From contig BFEA01000017.1 in assembly GCA_003427395.1 (NCBI GenBank), forward strand, positions 5,248,175 through 5,268,891: a DNA stretch of 20,717 bases. The letters are read 5' to 3'. The position numbers and the translations under genes were made by a program. The DNA comes from Chara braunii. Taxonomy: Eukaryota > Streptophyta > Charophyceae > Charales > Characeae. How positions within the stretch are numbered: the first letter of the stretch is position 1; each line of letters begins with the position of its first letter. The notes under the pieces are model-generated. The model had not been told where the DNA came from, searched no databases, and was given only the letters and a program-made list of their open reading frames with translations. Positions 8,054 to 15,340 of the stretch are shown here, one piece after another.

Positions 8054-8209
8054 GGCCTAGATCAGGCTAGACCAGATAGATTGAGACGAACACTTACCTA
8101 AGGTAGCCAGCACGTACAACAACCCAGTGCATTTGGCAACTTCACGTGGCCCAAATCAGTTGCACCTGGGAGACAGATTGACTGCCGAAATCCCGATCAG
8201 ATTCATAGA

Positions 8210-8575
8210 TTGCCGCCATGCACAAGGGAATCCGTGCTGCAGTATGAGAAAGACCTGCAAAAGGTAGCAGAAAACATTCAGAAAGCTCAGCACTACAAGG
8301 TGGAACAATCAAACAAACGTTGCAGGCCATCGAAATCTGCTGTTGGAGATTTTGTCTGGCTAAAAGCCAAAGAGTTTCTGCTGGAGGAGCAACTTTCTAA
8401 AAAAATATTCCCTGCCTACAGAGGGCCGTGGGAAGTCATGGAGGTGATGGGAGATCCAGACGGTTCGTCCTATGTGATTGATATCCCATGCCATCTGCGT
8501 ACTTACCTGGTATTCCATCTTCTAAGTTACTGCCTTGCGTCAGCAGCAATGCATTTCGCTCAAACCAATCATTGA
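8210..8575 (+). pseudogene. Ty3/gypsy integrase C-terminal domain
   Basis: The frame opens without a clear start (TTG at 8210) and ends in TGA at 8573-8575. It begins with a helix-rich stretch (YEKDLQKVAENIQKAQHYK) and continues with GDFVWLKAKEF, FPAYRGPWEVMEVMGDP, SYVIDIP and VFHLLSY. This is the GPF/Y module of gypsy integrases: G-D-x-V-W-L, then K-[LI]-x-P-x-[FY]-x-G-P-[FW]-x-V, Y-x-[LI]-x-[LI]-P and [VF]-F-H. It binds DNA during integration. The integrase zinc-binding and DDE core regions that should precede it are gone, so the insertion is defective. A chromodomain-like piece follows in the same frame after stops. Confidence 0.8.
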
Positions 8576-8599
8576 TACCACCTAATATGGATGGGACCG

Positions 8600-8791
8600 T
8601 ATTGTTGATGAAGATGTGTGTATAAGTCCGGCAGGAGGGGAAGGCCACAGCAGCAGTACAAGGTCCGGTTCCAGTACCAGGAACCGGAGGATGATCGATG
8701 GTACATGAGAAATTAATTAAAAGAGACTGCTCCTAACATCGTGCCGTACTATGAAAGAGCTAGGGGGGGAGCCAGCATTGCAGATAGGTAG
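8600..8791 (+). pseudogene. Chromodomain-like C-terminus of integrase
   Basis: Frame 2 from 8633 reads RRGRPQQQYKVRFQYQEPED, DRWYMRN, a TAA stop, then KETAPNIVPYYERA, ending at TAG 8789-8791. The layout Q-Y-x-V-[RK]-[WF]-x-x-x-x-x-x-x-x-x-W followed by a terminal helix with A-P-x-[LI]-[VI]-x-x-Y matches chromoviral integrase chromodomains, which target insertion to marked chromatin. The lead-in VDEDVC at about 8604-8621 is in another frame, so an indel lies between. The gene end runs directly into the polypurine tract. Confidence 0.6.
8763..8771 (+). other. Polypurine tract before the 3' LTR
   Basis: GGGGGGGAG lies between the chromodomain end and the right LTR, where plus-strand DNA synthesis of a gypsy element is primed. 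It gives the likely left boundary of the 3' LTR. Confidence 0.55.
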
Positions 8792-9441
8792 AAAGGTTGG
8801 ATCTTTAGCAGAGGACCTCAAAATTAGACCGACAGGAGTGAAAAGATTTCATACTGCGTCAGTGTCAGTGTCCCGAGTCCCGGTCCCAACGTCCCAGTCG
8901 ATCCCAGTCCCATATGGTGGCAGACCCAGCGGTCGAGTCACCGGTTTGAAGTCCCCTAGGTCCAGTAGGGTCCAGTAATGGAAGTGTCCTAGATCGTTAG
9001 GAGGCATGCCTGATACCTGACAGAAAAAGTCCAAAGTCCCAAAGTATAATTGTGTAGCAGCATCCTGGGGAAGCCCAGAAGGTTCCGAAACTGGCAAAGC
9101 GCAGCCAACAGAATGCAGCAATCAGTTCCGGTCTGCAGCCGACAAAGATCTCACTCCAGGTGTTATTTATAGATGCTACAGCACTGCTCACTTCACTTTG
9201 TAAATCCATATGTTGCGGAAGCTTTGCTGTAGCACTTGTGTGACCCACCGAGTTGGACAGTCGGGGAGTTCCCCATCGCTAGATTGAGCAGGAAGGAAGA
9301 AGGCCGCCATAGCCGATAGGGCATCGAGAGGGAAAGAGGCGAGTGCATTCAAGCAATCCAAGGATTGAGAGTGAGAGGTGGAAGTGTTGAGAGAACAAGG
9401 GAGAGTGAGTGAGGCTGAGCGATTGAAGTGACGATACACAC

Positions 9442-9478
<37 letters not shown>

Positions 9479-9479
9479 N

Positions 9480-9548
<69 letters not shown>

Positions 9549-9640
9549 TTACCTGTTCGATGTTGTTGGCGACAGCGGCCATAACTGCTTGTACCCCGAA
9601 CTCAGTTCTTGTACAATGTCAAAGGTGTTGAAATGTTTCA
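8772..9640 (+). repeat. 3' LTR of plus-strand LTR retrotransposon
   Basis: This is a direct copy of 3785-4709 and carries the same ordered landmarks: CAGTGTCCCGAGTCC, GAAGTCCCCTAGGTCC, TCTGCAGCCGACAAAGATCT, TTATTTATAGATG, GGGCATCGAGAGGGAAAGAG, a microsatellite, then CATAACTGCTTGTACCCC. Homology stops at about 9640. The last 70 or so bases seen in the left LTR are absent and replaced by an 89 bp-period duplication, so this LTR is truncated or rearranged at its 3' end. Confidence 0.75.
9436..9546. repeat. Compound (CA)n N (GA)n microsatellite
   Basis: About 21 CA units, one N at 9479, then about 33 GA units, inside the 3' LTR. The N shows the assembly was unsure here, so unit counts are unreliable. 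Confidence 0.97.
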
Positions 9641-9642
9641 CT

Positions 9643-9779
9643 ATTCTTTTCGAGCCACTTCTCACAGCATCTATGGTATCTCTCATGGGGACACAGCATC
9701 TATGGTATCAGCGTCTCATTGCATTTCCATTATTCTTTTCGACCCACTTCTCACAGCATCTATGTGATCTGTCATTGGA
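9643..9779 (+). repeat. 89 bp-period imperfect tandem duplication
   Basis: ATTCTTTTCGAGCCACTTCT (9643) recurs as ATTCTTTTCGACCCACTTCT (9732), each followed by CACAGCATCTATG. Between the copies is a further CAGCATCTATGGTATCAGCG segment that resembles the primer-site neighbourhood at 4710. Confidence 0.75.
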
Positions 9780-9919
9780 ACACAAAACCCCATGCCCTTT
9801 GAGCTCCTCAGTTCTCACACGGATTGAACAGGATCACACTGGCAAAGAAGACACAACAAACTGGAAATGGAGTAATTGTTCTTCTTCTGATGCAGTATGT
9901 AGATCCCACTGGCTACTGT

Positions 9920-10028
9920 CTTCACCCGAATACAATGCACGCCACATTGTACGGTCATTATAGCTGTATTTGGGGCAACTTCGAGTCTAGATGCAGCAAT
10001 AATGATCGTACGTTGTAATCGGGTGAAG
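9920..10028. repeat. Foldback / hairpin with two paired segments
   Basis: The outer arm CTTCACCCGAATACAA (9920-9935) pairs with TTGTAATCGGGTGAAG (10013-10028), 15 of 16. The inner arm GTACGGTCATTAT (9949-9961) pairs with ATAATGATCGTAC (9999-10011), 12 of 13 plus a G-T wobble. The left side has a 13-base bulge opposite one base on the right; the loop is 37 bases. It could be a small inverted-repeat element or a transcribed hairpin. It lies about 100 bases before the second U6-like sequence. Confidence 0.7.
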
Positions 10029-10129
10029 ATGGTAGGATTTCGTTGATCTTTCATCTCCCCTTCATAGGGAAGACTTGCAAATGTTGCCTGGGAGTTGGTC
10101 CTTTTTCTCCTTGTGTTTTCAATCAGAGA

Positions 10130-10241
10130 GGCTAGGCTACGGGACATCTCCGTAGTTCGCACACCATCGGAGAGAAGATTAGCATCGGCCCTGCACATGG
10201 ACATGCACAAACTGAGAAATGGACCAAGTGGTCCAAAAATT
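10130..10241 (+). ncRNA. U6 snRNA-derived sequence, copy 2 (degenerate)
   Basis: GGGACATCTCCG resembles the U6 5' region. AGAGAAGATTAGCAT (10171-10185) is an exact match to U6 through the AGC triad. CGGCCCTGCACATGGACATGCACAAA follows the internal stem-loop order of U6 (CCCCTGCGCAAGGATGACACGCACAAA). GAGAAATGG (10214-10222) matches the 3' region. The ACAGAGA box has changed to CGGAGAGA. As in copy 1, the end carries TGGACCA (10220-10226) facing TGGTCCA (10229-10235) where U6 has only one TGGTCC. A 5' hairpin CTACGG/CCGTAG is also possible (10137-10142 with 10150-10155). No T-run terminator, TATA or USE is seen. It lies in what may be an intron or upstream sequence of the LRR gene. Confidence 0.55.
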
Positions 10242-10319
10242 TATTATTATTGCCCTTTTCGAAAAACACAGCAAGACCAACATTTCGGACTTCATGTTTC
10301 CCCATTGTTTCCTTTCCAG

Positions 10320-10418
10320 ATTGCTGGTCTGCAGAAGAATAGTTCTCTTGATGAATTGGTCCTCCAAGGCTGTGTACTCTCTGATAAGGGAGGATTTATG
10401 ATGGCGAATGTGATTAAG
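10320..10418 (+). CDS. LRR exon (one ribonuclease-inhibitor-type repeat)
   Basis: A 99-base exon encodes 33 residues, beginning IAGLQKNSSLDELVLQGCVL and ending MMANVIK. This is one leucine-rich repeat of the ribonuclease-inhibitor class (L-x-x-N-x-S-L-x-x-L-x-L-x-x-x-x-[LI]-x-D-x-G). It is preceded by a strong pyrimidine-rich acceptor (TTTCCTTTCCAG) and followed by the donor GTAAGC. It starts and ends in phase 0, so exactly one repeat is carried per exon, a common arrangement in such genes. RI-type LRR proteins act as protein-binding scaffolds (NLR and RanGAP relatives); no partner can be inferred. The other exons must lie outside the recognisable region or have been lost to transposon insertion. 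Confidence 0.65.
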
Positions 10419-10500
10419 GTAAGCTGCTTCACTTCGAGCCTTCGCTCCGTATCCCCTAAACATCTTCCCTAAATAGTAAATATAGATCCATGTGGCTTTC

Positions 10501-10564
10501 TCTCCCTCCCTCCCTCCCTCCCTCCCTCCCTACCTCCCTACCTCCTCCCTCCTCCCTCCTCCCT
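10501..10564. repeat. (CCCT)n / (CCTCCCT)n simple repeat
   Basis: About seven CCCT units, then TACCTCCC and CTCCTCC variants. It lies within the intron after the first LRR exon. Confidence 0.95.
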
Positions 10565-11715
10565 GCTAGGATACCGTGAACAGGAAACTTAAATCACAAG
10601 CACTTTGTTGCCATAGTCCGACATTGACTCAACGACAACAATGAAGCAATGATCACATATGAAAAAAAAATACCGGCGATATCGAAGTCTCTTGATGAAG
10701 AACCGAAACCCCGTTCTTGCCTCCAGCAATCAATGGCGAATAATATGAATAATGTGCAGTGCCTCTCTCTTCTTCCAGCAACCGGCCAATCTGACCACTC
10801 GCCCTGCCACTAGCCTAGAATAGCCTACTCTACCAGCATAAGAATAATGTGTAATGCTTCACTCTTCCTTCTTATTCTTCTTTTCACTAGGCGTAAACAG
10901 GAATTGGTTTTAGTACTGTGTTTCTGGAGAGCGGCCACTCTCCACACTGGAGTCGGACATTTACTTGTATTGATGTTGGAAGTGGAGATTCTGGAGATCA
11001 GGAGGCCGAGATTCTAGTTGTGAGGGAGTTGAGGGAGAGATTATCTTTGGCCACATCCGGGATGATATGCCAACTTTTCATCCTTTATTTGGGGACTGTT
11101 TCATCCATGTATGTTCTCTCTCTCCCAACATCACATGTTGTGTGTTGAGGTCCTCTACTCACATTGACCACACAGGCTTGGTGGTGGTTTCTGCTCAGAG
11201 AGAGCATGATTTAAGTGTTCTGCTGTGCGTTGCTCTACTCTCCTATCATAGGATTCGACCTTGGTTTTCCTGCACATCCAATTGCTGATTGGGCTTGTAT
11301 CAGCTATCATCACTGGAGCGACAGAGGTGTGCCAGGCCATTTGACGAAAAGAAGAAAAATCGTGTAGAAACTTAGGTGGAAGCGTGGGAAGAGGAAGGAA
11401 ATGCTACAAGTGGTGCCTTCACATTTTTAATACATATCGCGGGACATAGTCAACGGATTTTGACAGCTCTTAACTGTCAGATTATATCTTCTGAATATCT
11501 CCTCCATAAGACCCCCCTCTCTCACTTCCTGGCTGGTCTGCTGTTTCTCCCTGGTCCACGCTGTGCAGCCTAGGTGGGTCCCTCAAAAACTGGTGAAGAG
11601 GGAGAGGGTGAGAGGTGTGGGGAGAAGACCATCCAAAATAAAAGAAACCAATTCTTATAATCAAATCCATGATGATTGTTGTAAAGCTAGGCATCATGTG
11701 TGGTGGGGACTGCAG
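10565..11715 (+). other. Presumed intron of the LRR gene
   Basis: This lies between the donor at 10419 and the acceptor ending at 11715. A pyrimidine-rich acceptor-like TTCTTCTTTTCACTAG occurs near 10875-10890, but phase-0 continuation after it gives an immediate stop (GCG TAA), so I do not call an exon. A frame at 10918-11148 shows no LRR pattern. Nothing else is recognisable. Confidence 0.35.
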
Positions 11716-11950
11716 GCTCAGGCATCCCAGCAGGCAATGGACCGGTGGCAAGCCACGCTGAGGCAAAGTGGTGGATTTGGAGAGTCACGCAGGGGGAGCT
11801 TTGATCCACGTTTACTGGACTCAGATGCTGCTGATTCTGAAGGATACACTGCAGGCGGTCTTGTGGCTGTGGATCTGGCCTGCAACAGGCTGACTGATGA
11901 GACGGCCAAAGAAATTGCCTCTGTTCTCCGCCTCAATTCACGAATAACAG
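11716..11950 (+). CDS. LRR gene, second recognisable exon
   Basis: After GGGGACTGCAG the sequence opens in phase 0, matching the phase-0 end of the exon at 10320-10418. It encodes AQASQQAMDRWQATLRQ, then a Ser/Asp/Gly-rich segment (about residues 18-48), then GGLVAVDLACNRLTDETAKE followed by IASVLRLNSRIT. The last part is a ribonuclease-inhibitor-type LRR (L-x-x-x-D-L-x-x-N-x-[LI]-x-D-E-x-[AG]-x-x-[IL]-A-x-[VA]-L). A donor-like AACAG/GTTATG at 11950/11951 ends it in phase 1; the frame itself stays open to 12063. The acceptor lacks a strong pyrimidine tract, so the 5' boundary is less certain than the LRR call. Transposon-derived sequence begins about 400 bases downstream. Confidence 0.55.
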
Positions 11951-12063
11951 GTTATGATCCCTACTTTCTCTTCCGTTCAGCTCAGAGTACACTTTTGCAG
12001 TTGGTCGTTTCCTGTGGTAGAATCTGTCTTTCGATGTTATCGTTCTCTTTTTCTATTATGTAA

Positions 12064-12340
12064 CTGATTGAATTTTCACCCACACATCACTCACATGTTC
12101 CCATTCACGCATGCAATGAATCAGCAGTCTTGGAGGAGGCAAAACCACACAAAACCGGAGAGAGATATAAAGCAGAAGCTTAAGATACAGAAATAGAAAT
12201 GAAGTGAAACTTTATTTCTTTATCCCCCTTCCTCCTCCAACCAATCGGGTATACAAAATTGAAAAATCCCATAATCTCAACCGTGTTTCAACAATTGCGA
12301 ATAAACTCCATGGAATGTTTCAACGAAACTGCTTCTTCCT
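12064..12340. other. Unrecognised stretch downstream of LRR exon
   Basis: AT-rich, with no further LRR, no clear acceptor-plus-frame combination and no repeats noticed. Confidence 0.4.
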
Positions 12341-12912
12341 CGACATCAGCTTCTGCAGGCCTAGCTATGGCGCCATCCCTGAAACAGCACCGAACCTCCA
12401 AGCGCCTTCTTCCTCGCGCCACCCCCTATTTCTAAGCGCCACCCTGAAAACAACCCAAAACCCGTCTGCAGAATCGGCGCTCAACCAGGAGGACAACGCA
12501 ACTCCCTGGATGAAGATGACTTTCACTATCGAAGAACGAAGATGGCTGCCGTCAACACAAGGACCTGGCAGAACCCAACTCCCAGCAGCCCAAGCGTGTC
12601 CAGCACCTGCTGCATCCCTGCCCTTCGGTCAGATAGCCACCCCAACTATGGCGGTTGTCTTCTTCTTTTCCAGTCACGACGCTCACAACACAATCCGACA
12701 GCAGTTCCCATGCCACCCAAAACGAAAAAGAACCCAAAGCAGTCGGTCCTAAACTATTTCTACTTCTCATCTACGCCCTACCAGACCCTAGGACCTCATG
12801 AGGCAGTGCAGGCCTAAAAGTCAGCCTACGGTACCAGTGTCCCGCTGTAGAGAAAATCAGCCCCGGGCCTTGACTTAGGAAGAGTTACCGGAAAGGCCCT
12901 GCAGGGACTAGG
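12341..12912 (+). repeat. Repeat R, left copy (LTR-like)
   Basis: From about 12590 to 12912 this is a direct copy of 14312-14612. Shared strings include CAGCACCTGCTGCATC, CCAGTCACGACGCTCAC, CCTAAACTAT, TAGGACCTCA and a nearly 40-base identical stretch at about 12821-12859 / 14518-14556. The part from 12341 to 12590 is not in the right copy but resembles 2125-2400. It ends exactly where minus-strand integrase sequence begins. The right copy continues into a TATA-like box, so I read R as a plus-oriented LTR of a separate element family, truncated here at its 3' side. Confidence 0.6.
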
Positions 12913-13209
12913 TTAGTTCTTGCCTTTCTAGATCTTCCTCATAAGCCTTGGCAAACTCTGCAGTGTCAAGAGTCGTTTTGGGCTTTGCCTTATCGATGAT
13001 GCCATCGAGAGGCTGTCTTATGTCTCTACCTCAATGGAGTCTTTAGGGCTCCAGTAGTGTTGTGAACAGATGTGTTATACATCAATTGCGCCCTGGACAA
13101 ATGTTTGTCCCAATCCTACTGATCAGGCAGGATCACAGGTTGCAGAGCTGAAATAAGATCTAGTTTATCACCTCAACCTATCCATTGGCTTCAGGACGTC
13201 TACCAGATG
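12913..13209 (-). pseudogene. Gypsy integrase 3' part, heavily decayed
   Basis: On the minus strand, continuing from the integrase core, the sequence reads SGRRPEANG (the usual YHPQTDGQxER position), then, after several stops and frame changes, AKPKTTLDTAEFAKAYEEDL. This fits the end of the integrase core and the A-x-x-F-x-x-x-x-x-x-x-L stretch before the C-terminal domain. The GPF/Y domain and chromodomain are missing, and the repeat R boundary cuts the fragment. Confidence 0.4.
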
Positions 13210-13422
13210 TCATGTCAAGTCTAGAGTGGAGGTAATCCTGACAGTAGGATCGCCACTTATCTTGCAAAAGCATGGGTCTCTGTCACTGACAATAGAGGTT
13301 GGGTGCCCATCGACACCCACCCACCTCTTACAGAATACAATCTTTGATGAGAGGCACTCTTGCCTTTGTAGGCAAGAGCATAAACTTCGCATACTTAGAG
13401 AGAATCGATCAACGCATACCAC
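13210..13422 (-). pseudogene. Ty3/gypsy integrase core fragment
   Basis: The minus-strand frame contains VDRFSLSMRSL and GHPTSIVSDRDPCF, followed by a terminal ST. These match the integrase V-D-R-F-S-K start and the G-x-P-x-x-I-V-S-D-R-D-x-x-F motif that carries the second catalytic Asp of the DDE triad. The segment between them is shorter and altered (CFCKISGDPT in place of the usual F-x-S-x-F-W run). The frame ends with TGA at 13210-13212. It lies after RNase H in the order expected for gypsy pol. Confidence 0.75.
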
Positions 13423-13480
13423 AACTCGCAGTTCCTAAGTATTGAAGGATATCCTCGTTGGGTAAGGGCAACATAGGTCT

Positions 13481-13930
13481 TCAGAAACCCAAAATGCCCG
13501 CAAGCATCACGACTCCCTGCAATGAGGTGAGTAATGATCTTGTGGACATTAGATATGCACAAACGTTCCTCCCCTCACTGACTGTATACAGCAGGCCTGC
13601 AGTCAAGGCGTAGCCTGACTCAGAATTGGGGTCCGTTTGCGGATTCCTAACAATAGGGTTGGAGACTGGGTTCTGGGGCAACATAGCTGCAATGGCTTGC
13701 CTGGTGGAATCTCCAAATGAGTAAGTCTGCACAGTCGCAGCAAATGTGTCAGGTCTACGAGAAAGTGCATCAGCAACCCTGTTATAACAACCCGTTTTGT
13801 GGTTCAGTTCAAAGTCAAAAGCGTCAATGAACTGAATGTACCTCCCCAACTTGTCATTCAACTTCCCCGGGTTTTCATCCATTGCAAGGTTAAGTGATCA
13901 AAATAAATCTTGAAGTGTTTTCTGAGTTGA
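13481..13930 (-). pseudogene. Gypsy RNase H C-terminal part and integrase N-terminal linker
   Basis: On the minus strand a block KHFKIYFDHLTLQWM (with the D-H-x-[TS]-L RNase H motif) runs into GKLNDKLGRYIQFIDAFDFE and YNRVADALSRRPDTF, the hallmark V-A-D-A-L-S-R end of gypsy RNase H. It continues through a spacer to AGLLYTVSEGRNVC, matching the D-G-L-L-Y-x-x-x-x-x-R start of the integrase zinc-binding region, then loses the pattern at about 13500, probably by frameshift. A stop and a frame change near 13935 separate it from the upstream RNase H block. Confidence 0.75.
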
Positions 13931-13940
13931 AGTGGTTCCA

Positions 13941-14150
13941 TTATTCGAGAGCACAAACGAGGGCATATGGTTCTTTCTCATAAGAAGAAGCCTGAATTCT
14001 TTGGACTTTGATCTTCTTACTTATGAATTCCACAGGCTTTATGTCAGACCCATCATGTTGCTGAAGAACAACACCAACACCATACGGACTTGCATATGTG
14101 GTCAGCACAAATGGCAAGGTAGGGTTAGGCAGTTTCAGCACAGGTGCTTG
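13941..14150 (-). pseudogene. Gypsy RNase H N-terminal part
   Basis: The minus strand reads TQAPVLKLPNPTLPFVLTTY, continuing with ASPYGVGVVLQQHDG, KPVEFISKK, SSYEKEPYALVCALE. This is the gypsy RT/RNase H junction and RNase H. The usual T-D-A-S motif, which carries the first catalytic Asp, reads T-Y-A-S, so the active site is lost even apart from the stops. The second acidic residue, Glu in Y-E-x-E, is kept. The frame then meets TAA. Confidence 0.8.
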
Positions 14151-14187
14151 GGTAAGGGCTTTTCTTCAGTCTGGATGAAGCCAACTG

Positions 14188-14308
14188 TCATGTGGAAGTC
14201 CATCTGAATGGGACAAATTTGGCCAGCAGGTTAGTCAGGGGAGTGACTATAGTAGAGAAGTTCCTTATGAACTTCCTATAGTAGGAGGCCAGACCCTAGT
14301 AGGTATCG
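14188..14308 (-). pseudogene. Gypsy reverse transcriptase C-terminal (thumb) fragment
   Basis: The minus strand reads [20 protein letters not shown], then [15 protein letters not shown] and TGA. This is the very conserved F-L-G-L-A-x-Y-Y-R-x-F-I-x-x-F-S-x-I-x-x-P-L-T-x-L-L-x-K stretch after the RT catalytic core. A TAG replaces the expected residue just before the first Gly. The catalytic YxDD region and everything upstream is absent; repeat R starts within about 10 bases. Confidence 0.75.
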
Positions 14309-14311
14309 TCG

Positions 14312-14720
14312 TGCAAGCGTCTGCAGCACCTGCTGCATCACTCCCCTTCAGTCCAATAGCCACCCGAGTTATGGCGATCTTCTTCTTCCTTTCCAGTCAC
14401 GACGCTCACCTCACGATCCAACAACAGTTTCCCTGCCACGGTCTGTCCTAAACTATGTCTACCTCTCCCCTACTACCTACCGGACCGTAGGACCTCACGA
14501 AGCAGTGTGGGCCTGAAAGTCAGCCTACGGTACCAGTGTCCCGCTGTAGAGAAAACCAGTCTCGGGCCTCGGCTGGAGGATTACCGAAAAGTCCCTGTGG
14601 GGACTAGGGCCCGTGTCAGTTACTGGTTAGGGTCCGTACTCAAAAAAAGTATAAAGACGACCCTGCTATGTTACAGCTCGGCGAGAATCTGTAAGTTCAT
14701 TGCATTTCTCTCCTGTTTTC
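14312..14720 (+). repeat. Repeat R, right copy (LTR-like with TATA)
   Basis: This is a direct copy of 12590-12912, with a deletion of about 25 bases around 14439 relative to the left copy. Beyond 14612 it continues with sequence absent from the left copy, including a TATA-like box and then a GTAAGT donor-like site at 14691-14696. The arrangement suggests U3, TATA and R of an LTR on the plus strand, opposite to the enclosed pol fragment. Confidence 0.6.
14650..14656 (+). promoter_or_regulatory. TATA-like box in repeat R
   Basis: TATAAAG follows an A-run (CAAAAAAAGTATAAAGACGA), which is a good TATA context. Its position near the 3' side of the repeat fits an LTR promoter. No start site can be proven. 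Confidence 0.45.
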
Positions 14721-15068
14721 TGTTTTTTCAACTTTTTTGACAATATAGCTTTATGCGGGCCATCTCTCTTTCTTATTGTGGGGAGCATCCCTCCAGTTTC
14801 TATTCCACCTTTCAAATTCCTATTCTGCTGGCAAGTCGAAAAAATATTTCTGATAGTACTCATGCATCTGTAAAGAACCCGACGGTCATGAGAAGCTTAC
14901 ACAACAGGAACATGCCAGGAGTCTCAATGCACTCAAAATGGAACCAATTGCTATGCAGAAGGAGTCATGAAGCACTGAATGATGTCCCTGAATAAGCAGT
15001 GAGTAACCAGAAGGGAGACAAAGGTAGAGAAGCAGTAGAGAGGAGGAGGATAGTTTCATTAATAATCA

Positions 15069-15286
15069 ATGGTACAGTTGAAGTTCCCCTTGCTCTTTCG
15101 GGACTTTCTACCACAACTTGCCACCTCAGTGTGCAACCTCCCCCTGAATACACTGATGGAGTCTCCCTGCAGGTGCCGGATAGGTGCGCCCAACATCGAG
15201 AACAAAGCTTGGCTATGGAGGTTGGCACCTGCCGTACTTCAGCCTCCTGGTGTGAACCGCAGCTCCAGTATCATCACCACCAACAG
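15069..15286 (+). CDS. Possible exon of unknown gene
   Basis: Two overlapping frames stay open for more than 70 codons up to a good donor (AACAG/GTAAGT, GT at 15287-15288). Possible acceptors end at 15129 (CCACCTCAG) and 15174 (CTCCCTGCAG). One frame reads GVNRSSSIITTN before the donor, the other LQYHHHQQ. I recognise no domain and cannot choose the frame, so this may be chance. Confidence 0.2.
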
Positions 15287-15340
15287 GTAAGTCAAGGTAA
15301 GTTTCCCTCCACTCTGTCTCTCTTCCCTCACAAGCCCTGA

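Noticed and set aside
9188-9631. CA/GA-derived frames including one reading through the N
   Set aside because: Microsatellite artefacts in the 3' LTR.
10095-10472. 125-codon plus-strand frame as one gene
   Set aside because: Only 10320-10418 is LRR-like and it has splice signals on both sides; the rest is U6-like and intron sequence.
11030-11085. Third U6-like sequence (GGGAGAGATTATCTTTGGCC)
   Set aside because: Only a short purine-rich resemblance; no AGC triad or stem-loop order.
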